DNA from: Yersinia alsatica
Lineage (GTDB): Bacteria; Pseudomonadota; Gammaproteobacteria; Enterobacterales; Enterobacteriaceae
Assembly (NCBI RefSeq): GCF_902170305.1
Contig: NZ_CABHWW010000028.1
Span: forward strand, 124,001 to 188,000
Direction: 5' to 3'
Length of the DNA stretch: 64,000 nucleotides
Positions 34,743 through 45,111 of the stretch are shown one piece after another. The translations under genes and the position numbers were made by a program. The number at the start of each line of letters is the position of its first letter. The first letter of the stretch is position 1. Below the pieces are notes generated by a model. The model was not told the DNA's origin, ran no database searches, and worked only from the letters and a program-made list of their open reading frames with translations.

Positions 34743-35759
34743 ATGAATAACCACGAGATCACCCTAGCCCACGGCAGTGGTGGGCGGGCCATGCAAAGCT
34801 TGATTGAGTCACTGTTTTTGGCGGCATTTTCTAACCCCGCGCTGAATGAGCGGGAGGATCAGGCGCGTATTGCGCTGGCGGATCTTACTGCGCTCGGTGA
34901 TCGGCTGGCAGTATCAACGGACAGCTATGTCATCGATCCTATTTTTTTCCCCGGCGGTGATATTGGCAAATTGGCGGTGTGCGGTACCGCCAATGATGTG
35001 GCGGTCAGTGGGGCGATACCGCGCTATCTTTCGTGTGGTTTTATTCTGGAAGAAGGTCTGCCGATTGCCTCACTTGAACGGATTGTGCAGTCAATGGCCG
35101 CTACCGCGCAGCAGGCGGGTATGCAGATAGTCACTGGCGATACTAAAGTGGTGCAGCGTGGAGCGGCGGATAAGATCTTTATTAATACCACCGGTATTGG
35201 TGTGATCCCGGCAGATATCCAGTGGGGAACGGCGATGATCCGTGCGGGTGATCGGATCATTGTCAGTGGCACTTTGGGTGATCATGGCGCGACCATTCTG
35301 AATCTGCGCGAAGGTTTGGGTCTGGAAGCTGAACTAATCAGTGATTGTGCGCTGTTGGCACCCCTGATTGCCCCACTGCGCCACATTGCCGGGGTGCGAG
35401 CGCTACGCGATGCCACACGGGGCGGAGTGACCGCTATCTTGCATGAATTTGCCGCCGCCAGTGGTTGTGGTATGGAAATCAACGAAACTGATTTACCGCT
35501 GAAACCGGCAGTGCGCGGGATTTGCGAATTGCTGGGATTGGATGCGCTCAATTTTGCTAACGAAGGTAAGTTAGTGCTGGTGGTCTCCCCCGAGGCCCAA
35601 CAGGCGGTTTTGGCCGAGTTGCATCGCCATCCATTAGGCCAGGACGCCGCAGTTATTGGGCATGTTACCGAGAGCAAGCAAGTGCGTTTATGTGGCGCAT
35701 TTGGTGTTTCGCGCCGCTTGGATTTACCTCTTGATGAGCCGTTACCACGAATCTGTTAA
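34743..35759 (+). CDS. hypE: Thiocarbamate dehydratase HypE
   Basis: Converts the C-terminal Cys carbamoylated by HypF into thiocyanate, the source of the cyanide ligands. It has 338 residues, with an AIR-synthase-like fold: ITLAHGSGGRAMQSLIESLF at the start, VSTDSYVIDPIFFPGGDIGK, and the reactive C-terminal PRIC. It starts 15 bp after hypD. Confidence 0.96.
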   Translation: MNNHEITLAHGSGGRAMQSLIESLFLAAFSNPALNEREDQARIALADLTALGDRLAVSTDSYVIDPIFFPGGDIGKLAVCGTANDVAVSGAIPRYLSCGFILEEGLPIASLERIVQSMAATAQQAGMQIVTGDTKVVQRGAADKIFINTTGIGVIPADIQWGTAMIRAGDRIIVSGTLGDHGATILNLREGLGLEAELISDCALLAPLIAPLRHIAGVRALRDATRGGVTAILHEFAAASGCGMEINETDLPLKPAVRGICELLGLDALNFANEGKLVLVVSPEAQQAVLAELHRHPLGQDAAVIGHVTESKQVRLCGAFGVSRRLDLPLDEPLPRIC

Positions 35760-35827
35760 TCCTCCTCCGCGTCCTTGGGGATTGGCGATGAGTGTGGCCA
35801 GGAATTGGGTGAGGTCAGGAGTTCATT

Positions 35828-38110
35828 GTGGATAAAAATGGTCTTCGCCTGCGGGTAAAAGGTAAGGTGCAAGGGGTTGGTTTTCGTCCCTATATCTGGC
35901 AACTTGCCCATCGTTTTGGCCTGTGTGGCGATGTCAGTAACGACAGCGCGGGAGTGACCATTCATCTGTGGCAATCGCCAGCAGTGGTGGATTTTTTACA
36001 GGCATTGCCGCTGGATTGCCCGCCGCTGGCACAGATTGATAGCATCGTCAGCGCACCCTATCACTGGGCACAACCGCCGCTGGATTTTGTTATTCATCAT
36101 AGTGGGGCCGGGCAGATGGACACCCAAATCGTGCCCGATGCTGCAACCTGCAATGCTTGCCTGCACGAAATGAATGACCCCGCCAATCGCCGCTATCGTT
36201 ATCCTTTTATCAACTGCACCCATTGCGGCCCGCGTTTTACCATTATCCACCGCATGCCCTATGACCGGCCCTATACCTCGATGGGCAAGTTCCCGCTGTG
36301 TGCGGCCTGTCAGGCCGAATATGACCATCCGGCAGACCGCCGTTTTCATGCTCAACCCAATGCCTGCGCGGATTGTGGCCCGCAATTATGGCTGAGTGAT
36401 GTGAACGGTCAGACCTTGGCTCAGGGCTTTACTGCCGTGCAGCAGGCGGCCTCGGCGCTATTGGCCGGCGAGATTGTTGCTGTCAAAGGTGTGGGCGGCT
36501 TTCATTTGGCGGTCGATGCCACCAACGGTAGCGCAGTGGCCCGTTTACGTGCACGTAAACACCGGCCCTCCAAGCCGCTGGCCGTCATGTTGCCGGATGC
36601 CAGTTGGTTAAAAACCTGTGTGCAGGACACCGATAATGAAGCTTTGCTCCGATTATTACGCAGCTCGGCGGCTCCCATCGTTTTAGTCGCTAAACAACCG
36701 AACAGCCCACTCAGTGGCGCGATTGCACCAAAGTTACCGGAAATCGGCGTGATGTTGCCCGCCAATCCGCTACAACATTTGTTACTGCAACAAGTTGCGC
36801 GCCCACTGGTGATGACCTCCGGCAATGGCAGTGGCAAACCTCCGGCACTCAGTAATGAGCAAGCCCTGAGTGCGCTAACTGATATAGTCGACTATTGGCT
36901 GTTGCACGATAGGGCTATTGTGCAGCGAGCTGATGATTCGCTGGTGCGCTTCACTGGCAATGGTGCTGAAATGCTGCGCCGCGCCAGAGGTTATGTGCCC
37001 GATGCTTTCGAACTGCCTCCGGGGTTTAGCCAGCAACCGGCAATTCTGGCGCTGGGGGCAGACATGAAAAATACCTTTTGTCTGTTGCGCGATAGCAATG
37101 CGGTGTTGAGCCAGCACTTGGGGGATCTGGCTGATAGCGATATTGCGCAGCAACAGCAGCAGTTACTCGCGCTATTTTGCAATATTTATCATTTCACCCC
37201 ACAGTCGGTAGTGGTGGATGCCCATCCCGGGTATGTCAGCCATCAGTTTGGTAAAGATTGGGCCGCACAACAGAATATTCCTTGCGTGGAGGTGCTGCAT
37301 CATCACGCACATCTGGCGGCTTGTCTGGCAGAACATGGCTGGCCGCGTGAGGGCGGAGCAGTAATTGGTCTGGCGCTGGATGGGCTGGGATATGGTGCAG
37401 AGGGCCAGTTGTGGGGGGGCGAATGTTTACGTGTAGATTATGTGAGTTGTGAACATATCGGTGGCTTGCCAGCCGTGGCTCTGCCCGGCGGGGATTTAGC
37501 TTCTCGTCAGCCATGGCGCAACTTGTTGGCACAGTTACAGCGCTTTGTTCCACTAGGGCAAAACTTACCTGAAGCTGCTGCCATTCCACAGCCACAGGGC
37601 GAGATCCTCGCGCGCGCCATTGCGCGTGGCATCAATGCGCCACTGGCTTCATCGACGGGGCGATTATTTGATGCGGTGGCGGCAGCACTCAATATTGTGC
37701 CGCACACCATCAGTTGGGAGGGGGAGGCCGCTTGTCAGTTGGAAGCGCTGGCATGGCAGAGTGCCAGAACGGTTCCCCCCGTCACACTACCGCTGCGCGG
37801 TAATCAGCTGGATTTAGCCACGTTTTGGCAGCAATGGTTGGCTTACGATGCGACACCGGCAGAGCGGGCTTATGCTTTCCACTTCGCGCTGGCGCAGGGC
37901 TTTGCCACCTTAGCCCGTCAAGCGGCACACGACTTTGGCATTGATACCATTGCCTTTTCCGGGGGCGTGTTGCATAACCGACTGCTGCGCGAGCTATTAT
38001 GCGAGCAACTGCATGACTTTCAGCTATTGATGCCACAGCGCCTTCCGGCGGGTGATGGTGGTCTGGCGCTAGGACAGGCACTGATTGCGGCTGCCCGGGC
38101 GATGACATAA
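35828..38110 (+). CDS. hypF: Carbamoyltransferase HypF
   Basis: Transfers a carbamoyl group to the HypE C-terminus; 760 residues. Domain order: acylphosphatase ([20 protein letters not shown], residues 10-90), two zinc fingers (CNACLHEM...CTHCGP and CAACQAEY...CADCGP, about 108-185), a YrdC-like domain ([17 protein letters not shown], then [12 protein letters not shown]), and a Kae1-like C-terminal domain ([26 protein letters not shown]). GTG start with AGGAG six bases upstream. In E. coli hypF is unlinked; here it follows hypE by 68 bp, completing the maturation set. Confidence 0.96.
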   Translation: MDKNGLRLRVKGKVQGVGFRPYIWQLAHRFGLCGDVSNDSAGVTIHLWQSPAVVDFLQALPLDCPPLAQIDSIVSAPYHWAQPPLDFVIHHSGAGQMDTQIVPDAATCNACLHEMNDPANRRYRYPFINCTHCGPRFTIIHRMPYDRPYTSMGKFPLCAACQAEYDHPADRRFHAQPNACADCGPQLWLSDVNGQTLAQGFTAVQQAASALLAGEIVAVKGVGGFHLAVDATNGSAVARLRARKHRPSKPLAVMLPDASWLKTCVQDTDNEALLRLLRSSAAPIVLVAKQPNSPLSGAIAPKLPEIGVMLPANPLQHLLLQQVARPLVMTSGNGSGKPPALSNEQALSALTDIVDYWLLHDRAIVQRADDSLVRFTGNGAEMLRRARGYVPDAFELPPGFSQQPAILALGADMKNTFCLLRDSNAVLSQHLGDLADSDIAQQQQQLLALFCNIYHFTPQSVVVDAHPGYVSHQFGKDWAAQQNIPCVEVLHHHAHLAACLAEHGWPREGGAVIGLALDGLGYGAEGQLWGGECLRVDYVSCEHIGGLPAVALPGGDLASRQPWRNLLAQLQRFVPLGQNLPEAAAIPQPQGEILARAIARGINAPLASSTGRLFDAVAAALNIVPHTISWEGEAACQLEALAWQSARTVPPVTLPLRGNQLDLATFWQQWLAYDATPAERAYAFHFALAQGFATLARQAAHDFGIDTIAFSGGVLHNRLLRELLCEQLHDFQLLMPQRLPAGDGGLALGQALIAAARAMT

Positions 38111-38152
38111 GGTTGATGGCAATATCCTTTCTGTTCACTGGTGGGAGGCACC

Positions 38153-38965
38153 GTGCACACCATTCATTCTGACCCTTCTATTACACCGGATTTATTCCCT
38201 GATACATTGGCAGCGGCCTGTTTGCAGCAATTTCATGCCACACCGCCGCTGGTTCACTGTTTAACCAATGAGGTTGTGCAGTCCTTCACCGCCAATGTAT
38301 TACTGGCACTGGGGGCTTTTCCGGCGATGGTGGTAGAGCCTAAAGAGGCGGCGCAATTCAGCGCCATGGCCAATGGCTTGTTGATCAATATTGGCACCTT
38401 GCATCGAACACGAGCAGAAGCCATGTTGGCGGCAATTGCTGCGGCCAACCAAACAGCCACTCCGTGGGTACTGGACCCTGTTGCTGTCGGTGGGTTGGCG
38501 TATCGCACCGAATTTGCCCACCACTTATTGACACTCAAACCGGCGGCTATACGGGGCAATGCCTCGGAGATTATGGCGTTGAGCGGCATGGCAACCATGG
38601 GGCGAGGAGTTGATAGCGTTGATACTTCATTGGCTGCATTGCCTGCCGCTCGCCAGTTAGCACAGCAGGTTAAGACGGTGGTCGCGGTGACCGGTGAGGT
38701 GGATTACATCACTGATGGGCAGCGTGATTTCGCCGTGCCCGGCGGTGATCTGCTGATGACGCGGGTAGTTGGCACCGGCTGTGCGTTGTCTGCAGTGGTG
38801 GCGGCGTTCTGTGCACTTGAAGGCGATCGCTTGCATCATGTTGCGACAGCGTGCCGAATTATGTCGCAGGTTGGTGGTGTGGTCTCTCAGCAAGTTACCG
38901 GGCCGGGAAGTTTTATTCCGGCTTTTCTTGATGGTCTTTATCAATTGAAAACTATTGGTGTTTAG
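38153..38965 (+). CDS. thiM: Hydroxyethylthiazole kinase ThiM
   Basis: Salvage kinase phosphorylating hydroxyethylthiazole for thiamin synthesis; 270 residues. Family features: [40 protein letters not shown], the [11 protein letters not shown] block and the catalytic [13 protein letters not shown] loop near the C-terminus. The GTG at 38153 has GGGAGG just upstream; an earlier GTG at 38141 has none. It is 42 bp after hypF on the same strand and may be read through from the hydrogenase operon. No thiD or thiE neighbour and no TPP riboswitch were seen. Confidence 0.93.
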   Translation: MHTIHSDPSITPDLFPDTLAAACLQQFHATPPLVHCLTNEVVQSFTANVLLALGAFPAMVVEPKEAAQFSAMANGLLINIGTLHRTRAEAMLAAIAAANQTATPWVLDPVAVGGLAYRTEFAHHLLTLKPAAIRGNASEIMALSGMATMGRGVDSVDTSLAALPAARQLAQQVKTVVAVTGEVDYITDGQRDFAVPGGDLLMTRVVGTGCALSAVVAAFCALEGDRLHHVATACRIMSQVGGVVSQQVTGPGSFIPAFLDGLYQLKTIGV

Positions 38966-39026
38966 TTTTGCCCTGATTTAATTAGCTTTCCACCAAGATT
39001 TCACTCTCAAATTAAATCTAATTAAT

Positions 39027-39042
39027 AGCCTCTACGGAGGCT
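39027..39042 (+). terminator. Possible weak terminator after thiM
   Basis: AGCCTC (39027-39032) pairs with GAGGCT (39037-39042) around TACG, then TAAATTAT instead of a clean T-tract. The 206-bp gap between thiM and the next gene holds nothing else I recognise. Confidence 0.4.
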
Positions 39043-39171
39043 TAAATTATATTCAGCAAATAATTCGCCATGGTTTAGAATTTAAATGGTGAGTACTCAC
39101 ATTCTTTGGTCTTCCCGGTCTTTTCTGCATTCCTGTTTTTTAGGTCCCTAATAAACACATAGGAAAATACA

Positions 39172-39843
39172 ATGCTCCTTCTGAAAAGTTATAAAATAGC
39201 GGCGCTAATTGCCGTCGGGATATTAGTGGCAGGATGCGCCTCAAAGGTCACAACCAGCGCGCAATACTCTGGTTTTCTGGGTGACTACACCAAATTACAA
39301 GAAACAGAATCCGCGAGTGGTCAAAAAATACTGCGCTGGATTGCACCTGGTTTTAATGTTGCCAACTATACTGGCGTTTATTATACACCGTTGGTTTATT
39401 ACCCGCGTTCGACACCAACTCAACGAGTGAGTCAGCAAACATTAGATCAAGTTTTGGCCTACGCAAATAAAAGACTTAAAGAAGCTTTTAGCCGTCAATT
39501 ACCATTAGTCAATTCACCAAAACTACCTAATACATTAATTGTCCGCGCGGCAATTACGGCGGTTTCTGCTGAAACAAAAGATATGCAGGTATATGAAGTG
39601 GTACCTATTGCCGCAGTGATCGCCGGTACTATGGCAGCCACGGGTAATCGCACCCAACATACTGCGCTTTATATGGAAGTGCAGGTTATTGACTCTAATA
39701 CCGGTAAACCGGTGATCGTGGTGGTACGTAAAGCTTACGGTAAAGATGTCAGTAACAGTAATACGCCAATTACGGCGGATGACGTGAAGAGTACTGTGGA
39801 TGGATTGGTCTATGACATTGTTAATTTCAAACAAAAAAGCTAA
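39172..39843 (+). CDS. DUF3313-type lipoprotein
   Basis: A 223-residue outer-membrane-type lipoprotein: signal MLLLKSYKIAALIAVGILVAGC with lipobox VAGC (Cys22). The mature part starts ASKVTTSAQYSGFLGDYTKL, a pattern (SGFLxDY) typical of the DUF3313 family of unknown function. No catalytic motif is visible. The ATG has AGGAAA upstream. It stands alone between thiM and a convergent c-di-GMP gene. Confidence 0.75.
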   Translation: MLLLKSYKIAALIAVGILVAGCASKVTTSAQYSGFLGDYTKLQETESASGQKILRWIAPGFNVANYTGVYYTPLVYYPRSTPTQRVSQQTLDQVLAYANKRLKEAFSRQLPLVNSPKLPNTLIVRAAITAVSAETKDMQVYEVVPIAAVIAGTMAATGNRTQHTALYMEVQVIDSNTGKPVIVVVRKAYGKDVSNSNTPITADDVKSTVDGLVYDIVNFKQKS

Positions 39844-39863
39844 CTAATCCTATAAAAATCCCC

Positions 39864-39912
39864 ATACTGCCGAGTCTCTGAATAGCATTAACCCAGAGGC
39901 TCGGCGGTATTT
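39864..39912. terminator. Bidirectional terminator between lipoprotein and c-di-GMP gene
   Basis: ATACTGCCGAG (39864-39874) pairs with CTCGGCGGTAT (39900-39910), one G-T pair, extended by CTCTG/CAGAG inside. TTTCTT follows on the plus strand and GGGGATTTTTA on the minus strand, so both convergent genes can use it. Confidence 0.8.
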
Positions 39913-39924
39913 CTTGCTACTTAT

Positions 39925-42486
39925 CTAGTCGTAATACGCACTGCGAATAAGAACCGATAAATCATTTAATTTCATTGGCTTGCCTAATAAATAACCCTGT
40001 ACTTCATCACACATTAGGGCTTGCAGATGCTCAAGCTGCTCGGCGGTTTCTACCCCTTCGGCGGTCACGGTCATCGACAGGGCATGGCCGAGGTTAATGA
40101 TGCCTTCAACGATTGACTGACCCTCATGGGATTCCGCCAGTTCATCCGTAAAACTCTTATCAATTTTCAGACCATCAAATGGGAAACGGCGCAAATAATT
40201 AAGTGATGAATATCCGGTACCAAAGTCATCCATCGATAAGCGCACACCGAGGGCTTTCAACGCCATCATAGTTTTAAATGCCCCATCAGCATCTTCAATC
40301 ATTATTCGCTCGGTTATCTCTAGCTCCAGCCGGTGGCTAGGCAGCCCCGTCAATAACAGAACTTGCCGCACTCGCTCGATCAGACGCTGGTTTCTGAATT
40401 CAATGGCCGAAATATTGACGGAAACAATCAACGATGGAGGCCAGGTGGAGGCATCTTGGCAGGCCTGTAACATGGTCCAATCGCTGATGGAGGTGATAAG
40501 CCCGGTTTCTTCTGCCAGAGCAATAAACTGATCCGGCATTAATAGCCCTAGCACCGGATGATTCCAGCGCACTAAAGCTTCCGCCCCGGTGAGCTGTGTC
40601 CCTTCAATACGATAGCGCGGTTGATAATAAAGGCTGAACTCATTGTGTTTAACCGCCTGACGTAAAAACCGCTCCAGTTCGCTGCGTTGCATCAGGCGCT
40701 CATTCATTTCACTGGAGTAGAAACTCCACCGGTTACGGCCGCTATTTTTAGCTTCGTACATGGCAATATCGGCAAACCGCAACAACTCCTCGGCATGCAT
40801 TGAATCCTGTGGTGCCAAAGCAATGCCGATGCTGGCACCGATATAAATATCTTGGCCATTGATGACATAAGGGCTTTCGATACGGGCGATAACACGGGCG
40901 CAGAGCTGCTCAATTTCTTTGATTGATGCCAGGCCGGTAATAATCAGAATGAACTCATCGCCCCCCTGACGGGCGACCAGATCTTGATCGCGCAAACAGC
41001 TTCTTAGGCGCTCAGATACCTGATGCAGCACCAGATCACCGGTAACGTGACCATAGGTATCATTGACTGGCTTGAATTTATCCAAATCGACATTGAGGAT
41101 CACCAGTGGGTGTGGCGCGGCAGCCAAGTTTCGCAGTTTATTTTCCAGAAACTCTTTCATTCGCAGACGGTTGGGTAAACCGGTTAGCACATCATGCAGA
41201 GAAAGGTGCTGAATACGTTCCTGCGCTTCTATCTCTCGGGTGATATCTGAAGCGGTGCCGCGAAAACCTATAGTCTTGGCATCTTTGATAATAGGTTTGG
41301 CATAAATCCGGCAAATACGTTTATCGCCCTTGGCCGAGAAATACGTGCATTGCAGTTCATTACGAGATTCAGTCAGATGGGTGTGTTGCAGCCAAGAGCG
41401 CAGCGGAATAATGTCGCAATTTAGCAGTGAATCAAGATTGCGGCCTAACCAGTGCTCCATACTTAGCCCGGTAATAGTTAAAAATCGCTGTGACAGATAG
41501 GTAATACGTAAATCAGCATCGGTTTCCCATAGCCAATCAGTTGCGGCCTCTGCAACATGACGAAAACGCTCTTCGCTGGCAATTAAAGCGGCTTTGTTTT
41601 CATCGGCAACTTGTGCCTCTGACATGGCTCGCCGCAGTACCAACCAGCCACTTAATCCAAGAATAAGAGCAACCAGCGCCAGTAATGGGAGCAATATATT
41701 GAGTAGCTGCCCCCCCGGCATGCTCTGGTTCCAGTGCAAAGTCAGGTCACTGTTGTCACTGGAAACTAACGCCACCGAAGGGCTGGAGGAGATATCTTTT
41801 TTGTCACGAGGAGTACGTAATTGATGAATGCCGAAATCTTCGCCCAAGGCATCCAGCTCGGCCGGTGTGAGGACATTGACGAACACCAGAACAGAGGGGG
41901 CACCTGGCACTGGTTTAACTCGTGGGTCATTACCTGGGGTCAATGCTGCTGCCGCAATGATTACGGGCTGACCCGCAACGTCGATGGTTTCCGTCGCAAT
42001 ATACTCTGTTGCGGCTCGCTCGCGGGCAGTATCAATAAGCGGTGTAATATTCTCATTGAGCCAATCTGGTAACGTCGTATTTGCCAGTTTCCCATCAATA
42101 ACGGAATAACGCGTCTTTTCCTGACCATCAATGACGAATACGCCTTCATAATTAAAATCATTATAAAGTGATGGCCCCAAATTCTGGCTGATAAAGGCCC
42201 ATTCAGGGTCTACTTTTACATGCAGATGTTCATAGGCATCGCCCCAAAAAGCATTATCTTTTATTCTGGCTTTGATCTCATTTTGGCGCATCTCCCACGC
42301 TTTATTAACCAAAAAGCGGCTTTGAGATATCGCCTGTTCATTTAATTGTGAGGCAATGTAGATAATGCCTACCGCCGCAATAATGATAGTTGCCCCAACG
42401 AGCAGAGCCATAGCCTGTAAAGTTTGTTTCGCAAAGAAAACATTTTCTCCTCTTGCCCGTGATTCTTGCGGGGTGGAGTTTGTCAT
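39925..42486 (-). CDS. CHASE4-PAS-GGDEF-EAL cyclic di-GMP protein
   Basis: An 853-residue inner-membrane signalling protein. Domain order: helix 1 (about 25-45), periplasmic CHASE4-like sensor (about 60-230, with NDFNYEGVFVIDG), helix 2 (about 262-285), PAS (about 305-415, ATDWLWETDADLRITYLSQR), GGDEF (active-site GGDEF at about 508-512) and EAL (AEALVRW near 636, DDFGTGYSSLNYL, TAEGVETAEQ). Both catalytic signatures are intact, so it may make and break c-di-GMP. The start at 42486 has AAGGGA seven bases upstream; an extension to a GTG at 42504 lacks this. No partner gene is adjacent. Confidence 0.93.
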   Translation of the reverse strand: MTNSTPQESRARGENVFFAKQTLQAMALLVGATIIIAAVGIIYIASQLNEQAISQSRFLVNKAWEMRQNEIKARIKDNAFWGDAYEHLHVKVDPEWAFISQNLGPSLYNDFNYEGVFVIDGQEKTRYSVIDGKLANTTLPDWLNENITPLIDTARERAATEYIATETIDVAGQPVIIAAAALTPGNDPRVKPVPGAPSVLVFVNVLTPAELDALGEDFGIHQLRTPRDKKDISSSPSVALVSSDNSDLTLHWNQSMPGGQLLNILLPLLALVALILGLSGWLVLRRAMSEAQVADENKAALIASEERFRHVAEAATDWLWETDADLRITYLSQRFLTITGLSMEHWLGRNLDSLLNCDIIPLRSWLQHTHLTESRNELQCTYFSAKGDKRICRIYAKPIIKDAKTIGFRGTASDITREIEAQERIQHLSLHDVLTGLPNRLRMKEFLENKLRNLAAAPHPLVILNVDLDKFKPVNDTYGHVTGDLVLHQVSERLRSCLRDQDLVARQGGDEFILIITGLASIKEIEQLCARVIARIESPYVINGQDIYIGASIGIALAPQDSMHAEELLRFADIAMYEAKNSGRNRWSFYSSEMNERLMQRSELERFLRQAVKHNEFSLYYQPRYRIEGTQLTGAEALVRWNHPVLGLLMPDQFIALAEETGLITSISDWTMLQACQDASTWPPSLIVSVNISAIEFRNQRLIERVRQVLLLTGLPSHRLELEITERIMIEDADGAFKTMMALKALGVRLSMDDFGTGYSSLNYLRRFPFDGLKIDKSFTDELAESHEGQSIVEGIINLGHALSMTVTAEGVETAEQLEHLQALMCDEVQGYLLGKPMKLNDLSVLIRSAYYD

Positions 42487-42772
42487 AGTGAATTCCCTTA
42501 GCACTTACAAAGTTCGGGCTGATACTAAGTATTAGAGAAAAACCTGTTTAATCAGCAGGAAGTAAAGACTCTGAGGCAATCTAAACTAACATAACTCCGT
42601 CAAATTATAATTTTAGCTCAGAATAATTTAATATTTAAAATTTGGGATTTAATGAAACATAAACCCACGACAGAAGCGTAGGTTTATGTTTAATATGAAT
42701 TTTTTATGGCTGTTAAATCTGAGTTAAGAAAAAAATTAACTTAGTGGTTAATATCCTGCATCGCAGAAATCG

Positions 42773-43762
42773 CTATAGGGTTACCACTATTTTCCCAACT
42801 TGTCCGTTGGCTTCCATATATCGGTGAGCTTCAGCGATATCTTCCAGTTTGAATATTCGGTCAATCACCGGTTTCAACTGTCCGCAAGAAAGCCCATCAG
42901 AAACAAATTTTTTGGCCCGCGCCATCCTGTCAGGAACCGTAGTGATTTCAAACAGCTCGTATCCGCGCAATGTGAGGTGTTTTCCCAGAATATCCATAAC
43001 TGAAACCGTGATGTCGCGGGGGTCTAGCGCACCATACTGGAAGAAAATACCTTGCGCCGACATGGCTTTCATCATTCTGCTGACTTCTGGCCCGCCAACA
43101 GGGTCGAAGACAATACGTGCCCCCTTACCATTAGTGATGTTGTTCACGGATTCAATTAAATTATCTTCTTGTGTCGCAATAACGTGAGCGGCTCCGGCTT
43201 TCAACAACATATCTCGCTTCTCACTGGTGCGAGTCAGGGCTACGGGGATTGCCTCCAGCATATTCGCAATCTGAATAGCAGCCAAACCGACACTACTGGA
43301 TGCGGCCCCGATCAGGATAGTTTCGCCGGCCTTAAGCTTACCGAACTCAACCAGCGCACCGAAAGCCGTAACAAACATCATCCAACTTGCTGCGGCTTCT
43401 GCAAAACTGAGGTTAGTCGGATGCTTGACTACCGCATGAATCGGGGCGTTTACCAATTCACCGTACATGCCATATTCACTGAACATGAACGAAGGAATGA
43501 TGCTGACGACGTCACCTGGTGCAAAATCAGTTACATCTGGGCCAATTGCCTCGATAATACCTGCGCCTTCATACCCCAATATTGCAGGATACTGAGGGTC
43601 AATAACGTACTGACCGGAACGATACATAACTTCAGCGCGGTTAAGACCGATGGCCTGTAGACGGATCTGCACCTCTCCTGCTGAGGGGGCGGCAACCTCA
43701 ATATCTTCTAATTTTAGAACTTCCGGGCCTCCGGTTTCATAAAAGCGAACAACTTTTGCCAT
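42773..43762 (-). CDS. Zinc-independent MDR oxidoreductase (quinone oxidoreductase-like)
   Basis: A 329-residue medium-chain dehydrogenase/reductase. An N-terminal GroES-like domain has LNRAEVMYRSGQYV and AILGYEGAGIIEAIGPDVTD; the Rossmann core has ILIGAASSSVGLAAIQIANM, which binds NAD(P)H. The catalytic zinc Cys-His set of classical alcohol dehydrogenases is absent, pointing to quinone or enone reduction. It runs 154 bp downstream of a LysR gene on the same strand. Substrate unknown. Confidence 0.85.
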   Translation of the reverse strand: MAKVVRFYETGGPEVLKLEDIEVAAPSAGEVQIRLQAIGLNRAEVMYRSGQYVIDPQYPAILGYEGAGIIEAIGPDVTDFAPGDVVSIIPSFMFSEYGMYGELVNAPIHAVVKHPTNLSFAEAAASWMMFVTAFGALVEFGKLKAGETILIGAASSSVGLAAIQIANMLEAIPVALTRTSEKRDMLLKAGAAHVIATQEDNLIESVNNITNGKGARIVFDPVGGPEVSRMMKAMSAQGIFFQYGALDPRDITVSVMDILGKHLTLRGYELFEITTVPDRMARAKKFVSDGLSCGQLKPVIDRIFKLEDIAEAHRYMEANGQVGKIVVTL

Positions 43763-43916
43763 GACTTGTCTCTCCTTAATCTGATTAAATTGCGCTATGC
43801 AGCGCCGAATTCAACACGGGTTAATGTGAATATCTATTGGATTAATTTAGCTTTAATCAGACAGGTGAAAAATAGGTAAAAAATTAACTCACTATTACTG
43901 AATTAATCATAATCAT

Positions 43917-44822
43917 TTAGCGCTTTGGTGGTATGGAAAACAATTCACTGACCCAGTCAACAAATGCTCTAACTTTAGGTGATAAATAACGCCGGTCTGG
44001 ATAGAGAACAGAAATTGGTTTGGCTACTGAAGGTATATGAGGAAAAATTTCCACCAGTTTTCCGGCCTGGATATAGGGATCAAGCGAAACTCTCAGGCCT
44101 TGTAGAATGCCAATTCCAGCTAATCCGCAGGAGATAAATGCTTCAGAATTATCAACGAGGATGCTGCTTTTTATCCGCCGTGTAACCACCTCTTCTTTAT
44201 TTAGGAACTTCCAGTCCATGACTTCTTGGCTGGTATTGCTAAAAAAATTAACCGCTTTATGGTTTGCCAGGTCATCAAGTGTCAGCGGTGTACCATATTT
44301 TCTTAGATATTCAGGAGAGGCGCAGGTAACCATTTTGGCTTCTCCGACTCGACGACCAATAAAACTTGAATCATTAAGTTCCCCAAGTCGGACCACACAA
44401 TCGACACCTTCAGCAATTAGATCGACTCTGCGATCTGAGGAGCGCAGCACTATTTCTATATCAGGATATTTATCCTTAAAATCAGGCAATGCAGGAATAA
44501 TGATTGCTGTGGCAAGGGTAATGGGCATATCAAGCCGAAGACGACCGCGTGGTGGTAACGTCGGGGAAAACGCTGCCATCGTGTCACTAAAATCGTTAAT
44601 AAGGCGAATACAACGCTGGTAAAACTCTTCACCCTCAGCCGTCATACTCACTTTTCGGGTGGTTCGATGCAGCAGTTTGACGCCCACTTCTCTTTCAAGT
44701 TGTTGCATGGTTTTACTGACGGCGGGGCGGTGCAACTGAAGGATATCAGCCGCTCGGGAGAAACTTTCCTGCTCAGCTACTTGAACAAAAATTCTCATCG
44801 CCTCCAGCATATTTGTTTTCAC
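43917..44822 (-). CDS. LysR-family transcriptional regulator
   Basis: A 301-residue LTTR. The winged helix-turn-helix is at residues 9-66 (MRIFVQVAEQESFSRAADIL, HRPAVSKTMQQLEREVGVKL). The co-inducer domain (about 90-295) resembles the AaeR/CrgA-like group (LRLDMPITLATAIIIPALPD). It lies 154 bp upstream of the MDR oxidoreductase and is divergent from the RND efflux pair (289-bp gap), either of which could be its target. No clear T-N11-A box was pinned down. Confidence 0.88.
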   Translation of the reverse strand: MKTNMLEAMRIFVQVAEQESFSRAADILQLHRPAVSKTMQQLEREVGVKLLHRTTRKVSMTAEGEEFYQRCIRLINDFSDTMAAFSPTLPPRGRLRLDMPITLATAIIIPALPDFKDKYPDIEIVLRSSDRRVDLIAEGVDCVVRLGELNDSSFIGRRVGEAKMVTCASPEYLRKYGTPLTLDDLANHKAVNFFSNTSQEVMDWKFLNKEEVVTRRIKSSILVDNSEAFISCGLAGIGILQGLRVSLDPYIQAGKLVEIFPHIPSVAKPISVLYPDRRYLSPKVRAFVDWVSELFSIPPKR

Positions 44823-45111
44823 TCTATATCGCCCTTATGCTCGGATAGTCACCTAACGTCTAATTATCCATTTATATGCCATTTCGTCACATTCTGAAGT
44901 TAATCATCATGCGATTTTTTAATAAAGCCAGTTGAAATTCTTCTCGTGACTTTCCGCGCATCTCTTTTTAAATAAACTTAGCGTACTGACATTAGACTGT
45001 AATAGGAATTTTTGTCGCAAGACGTTAAAGTGACACCAAAATATGACTAATCCCGCTAAGCTTTATTAACGTCCTACCCAGACTCATGACCCCGCCGAGA
45101 GTAAGGAACAA

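Noticed and set aside
38111-38152. TPP riboswitch before thiM
   Set aside because: The gap is only 42 bp and shows no THI-box helices.
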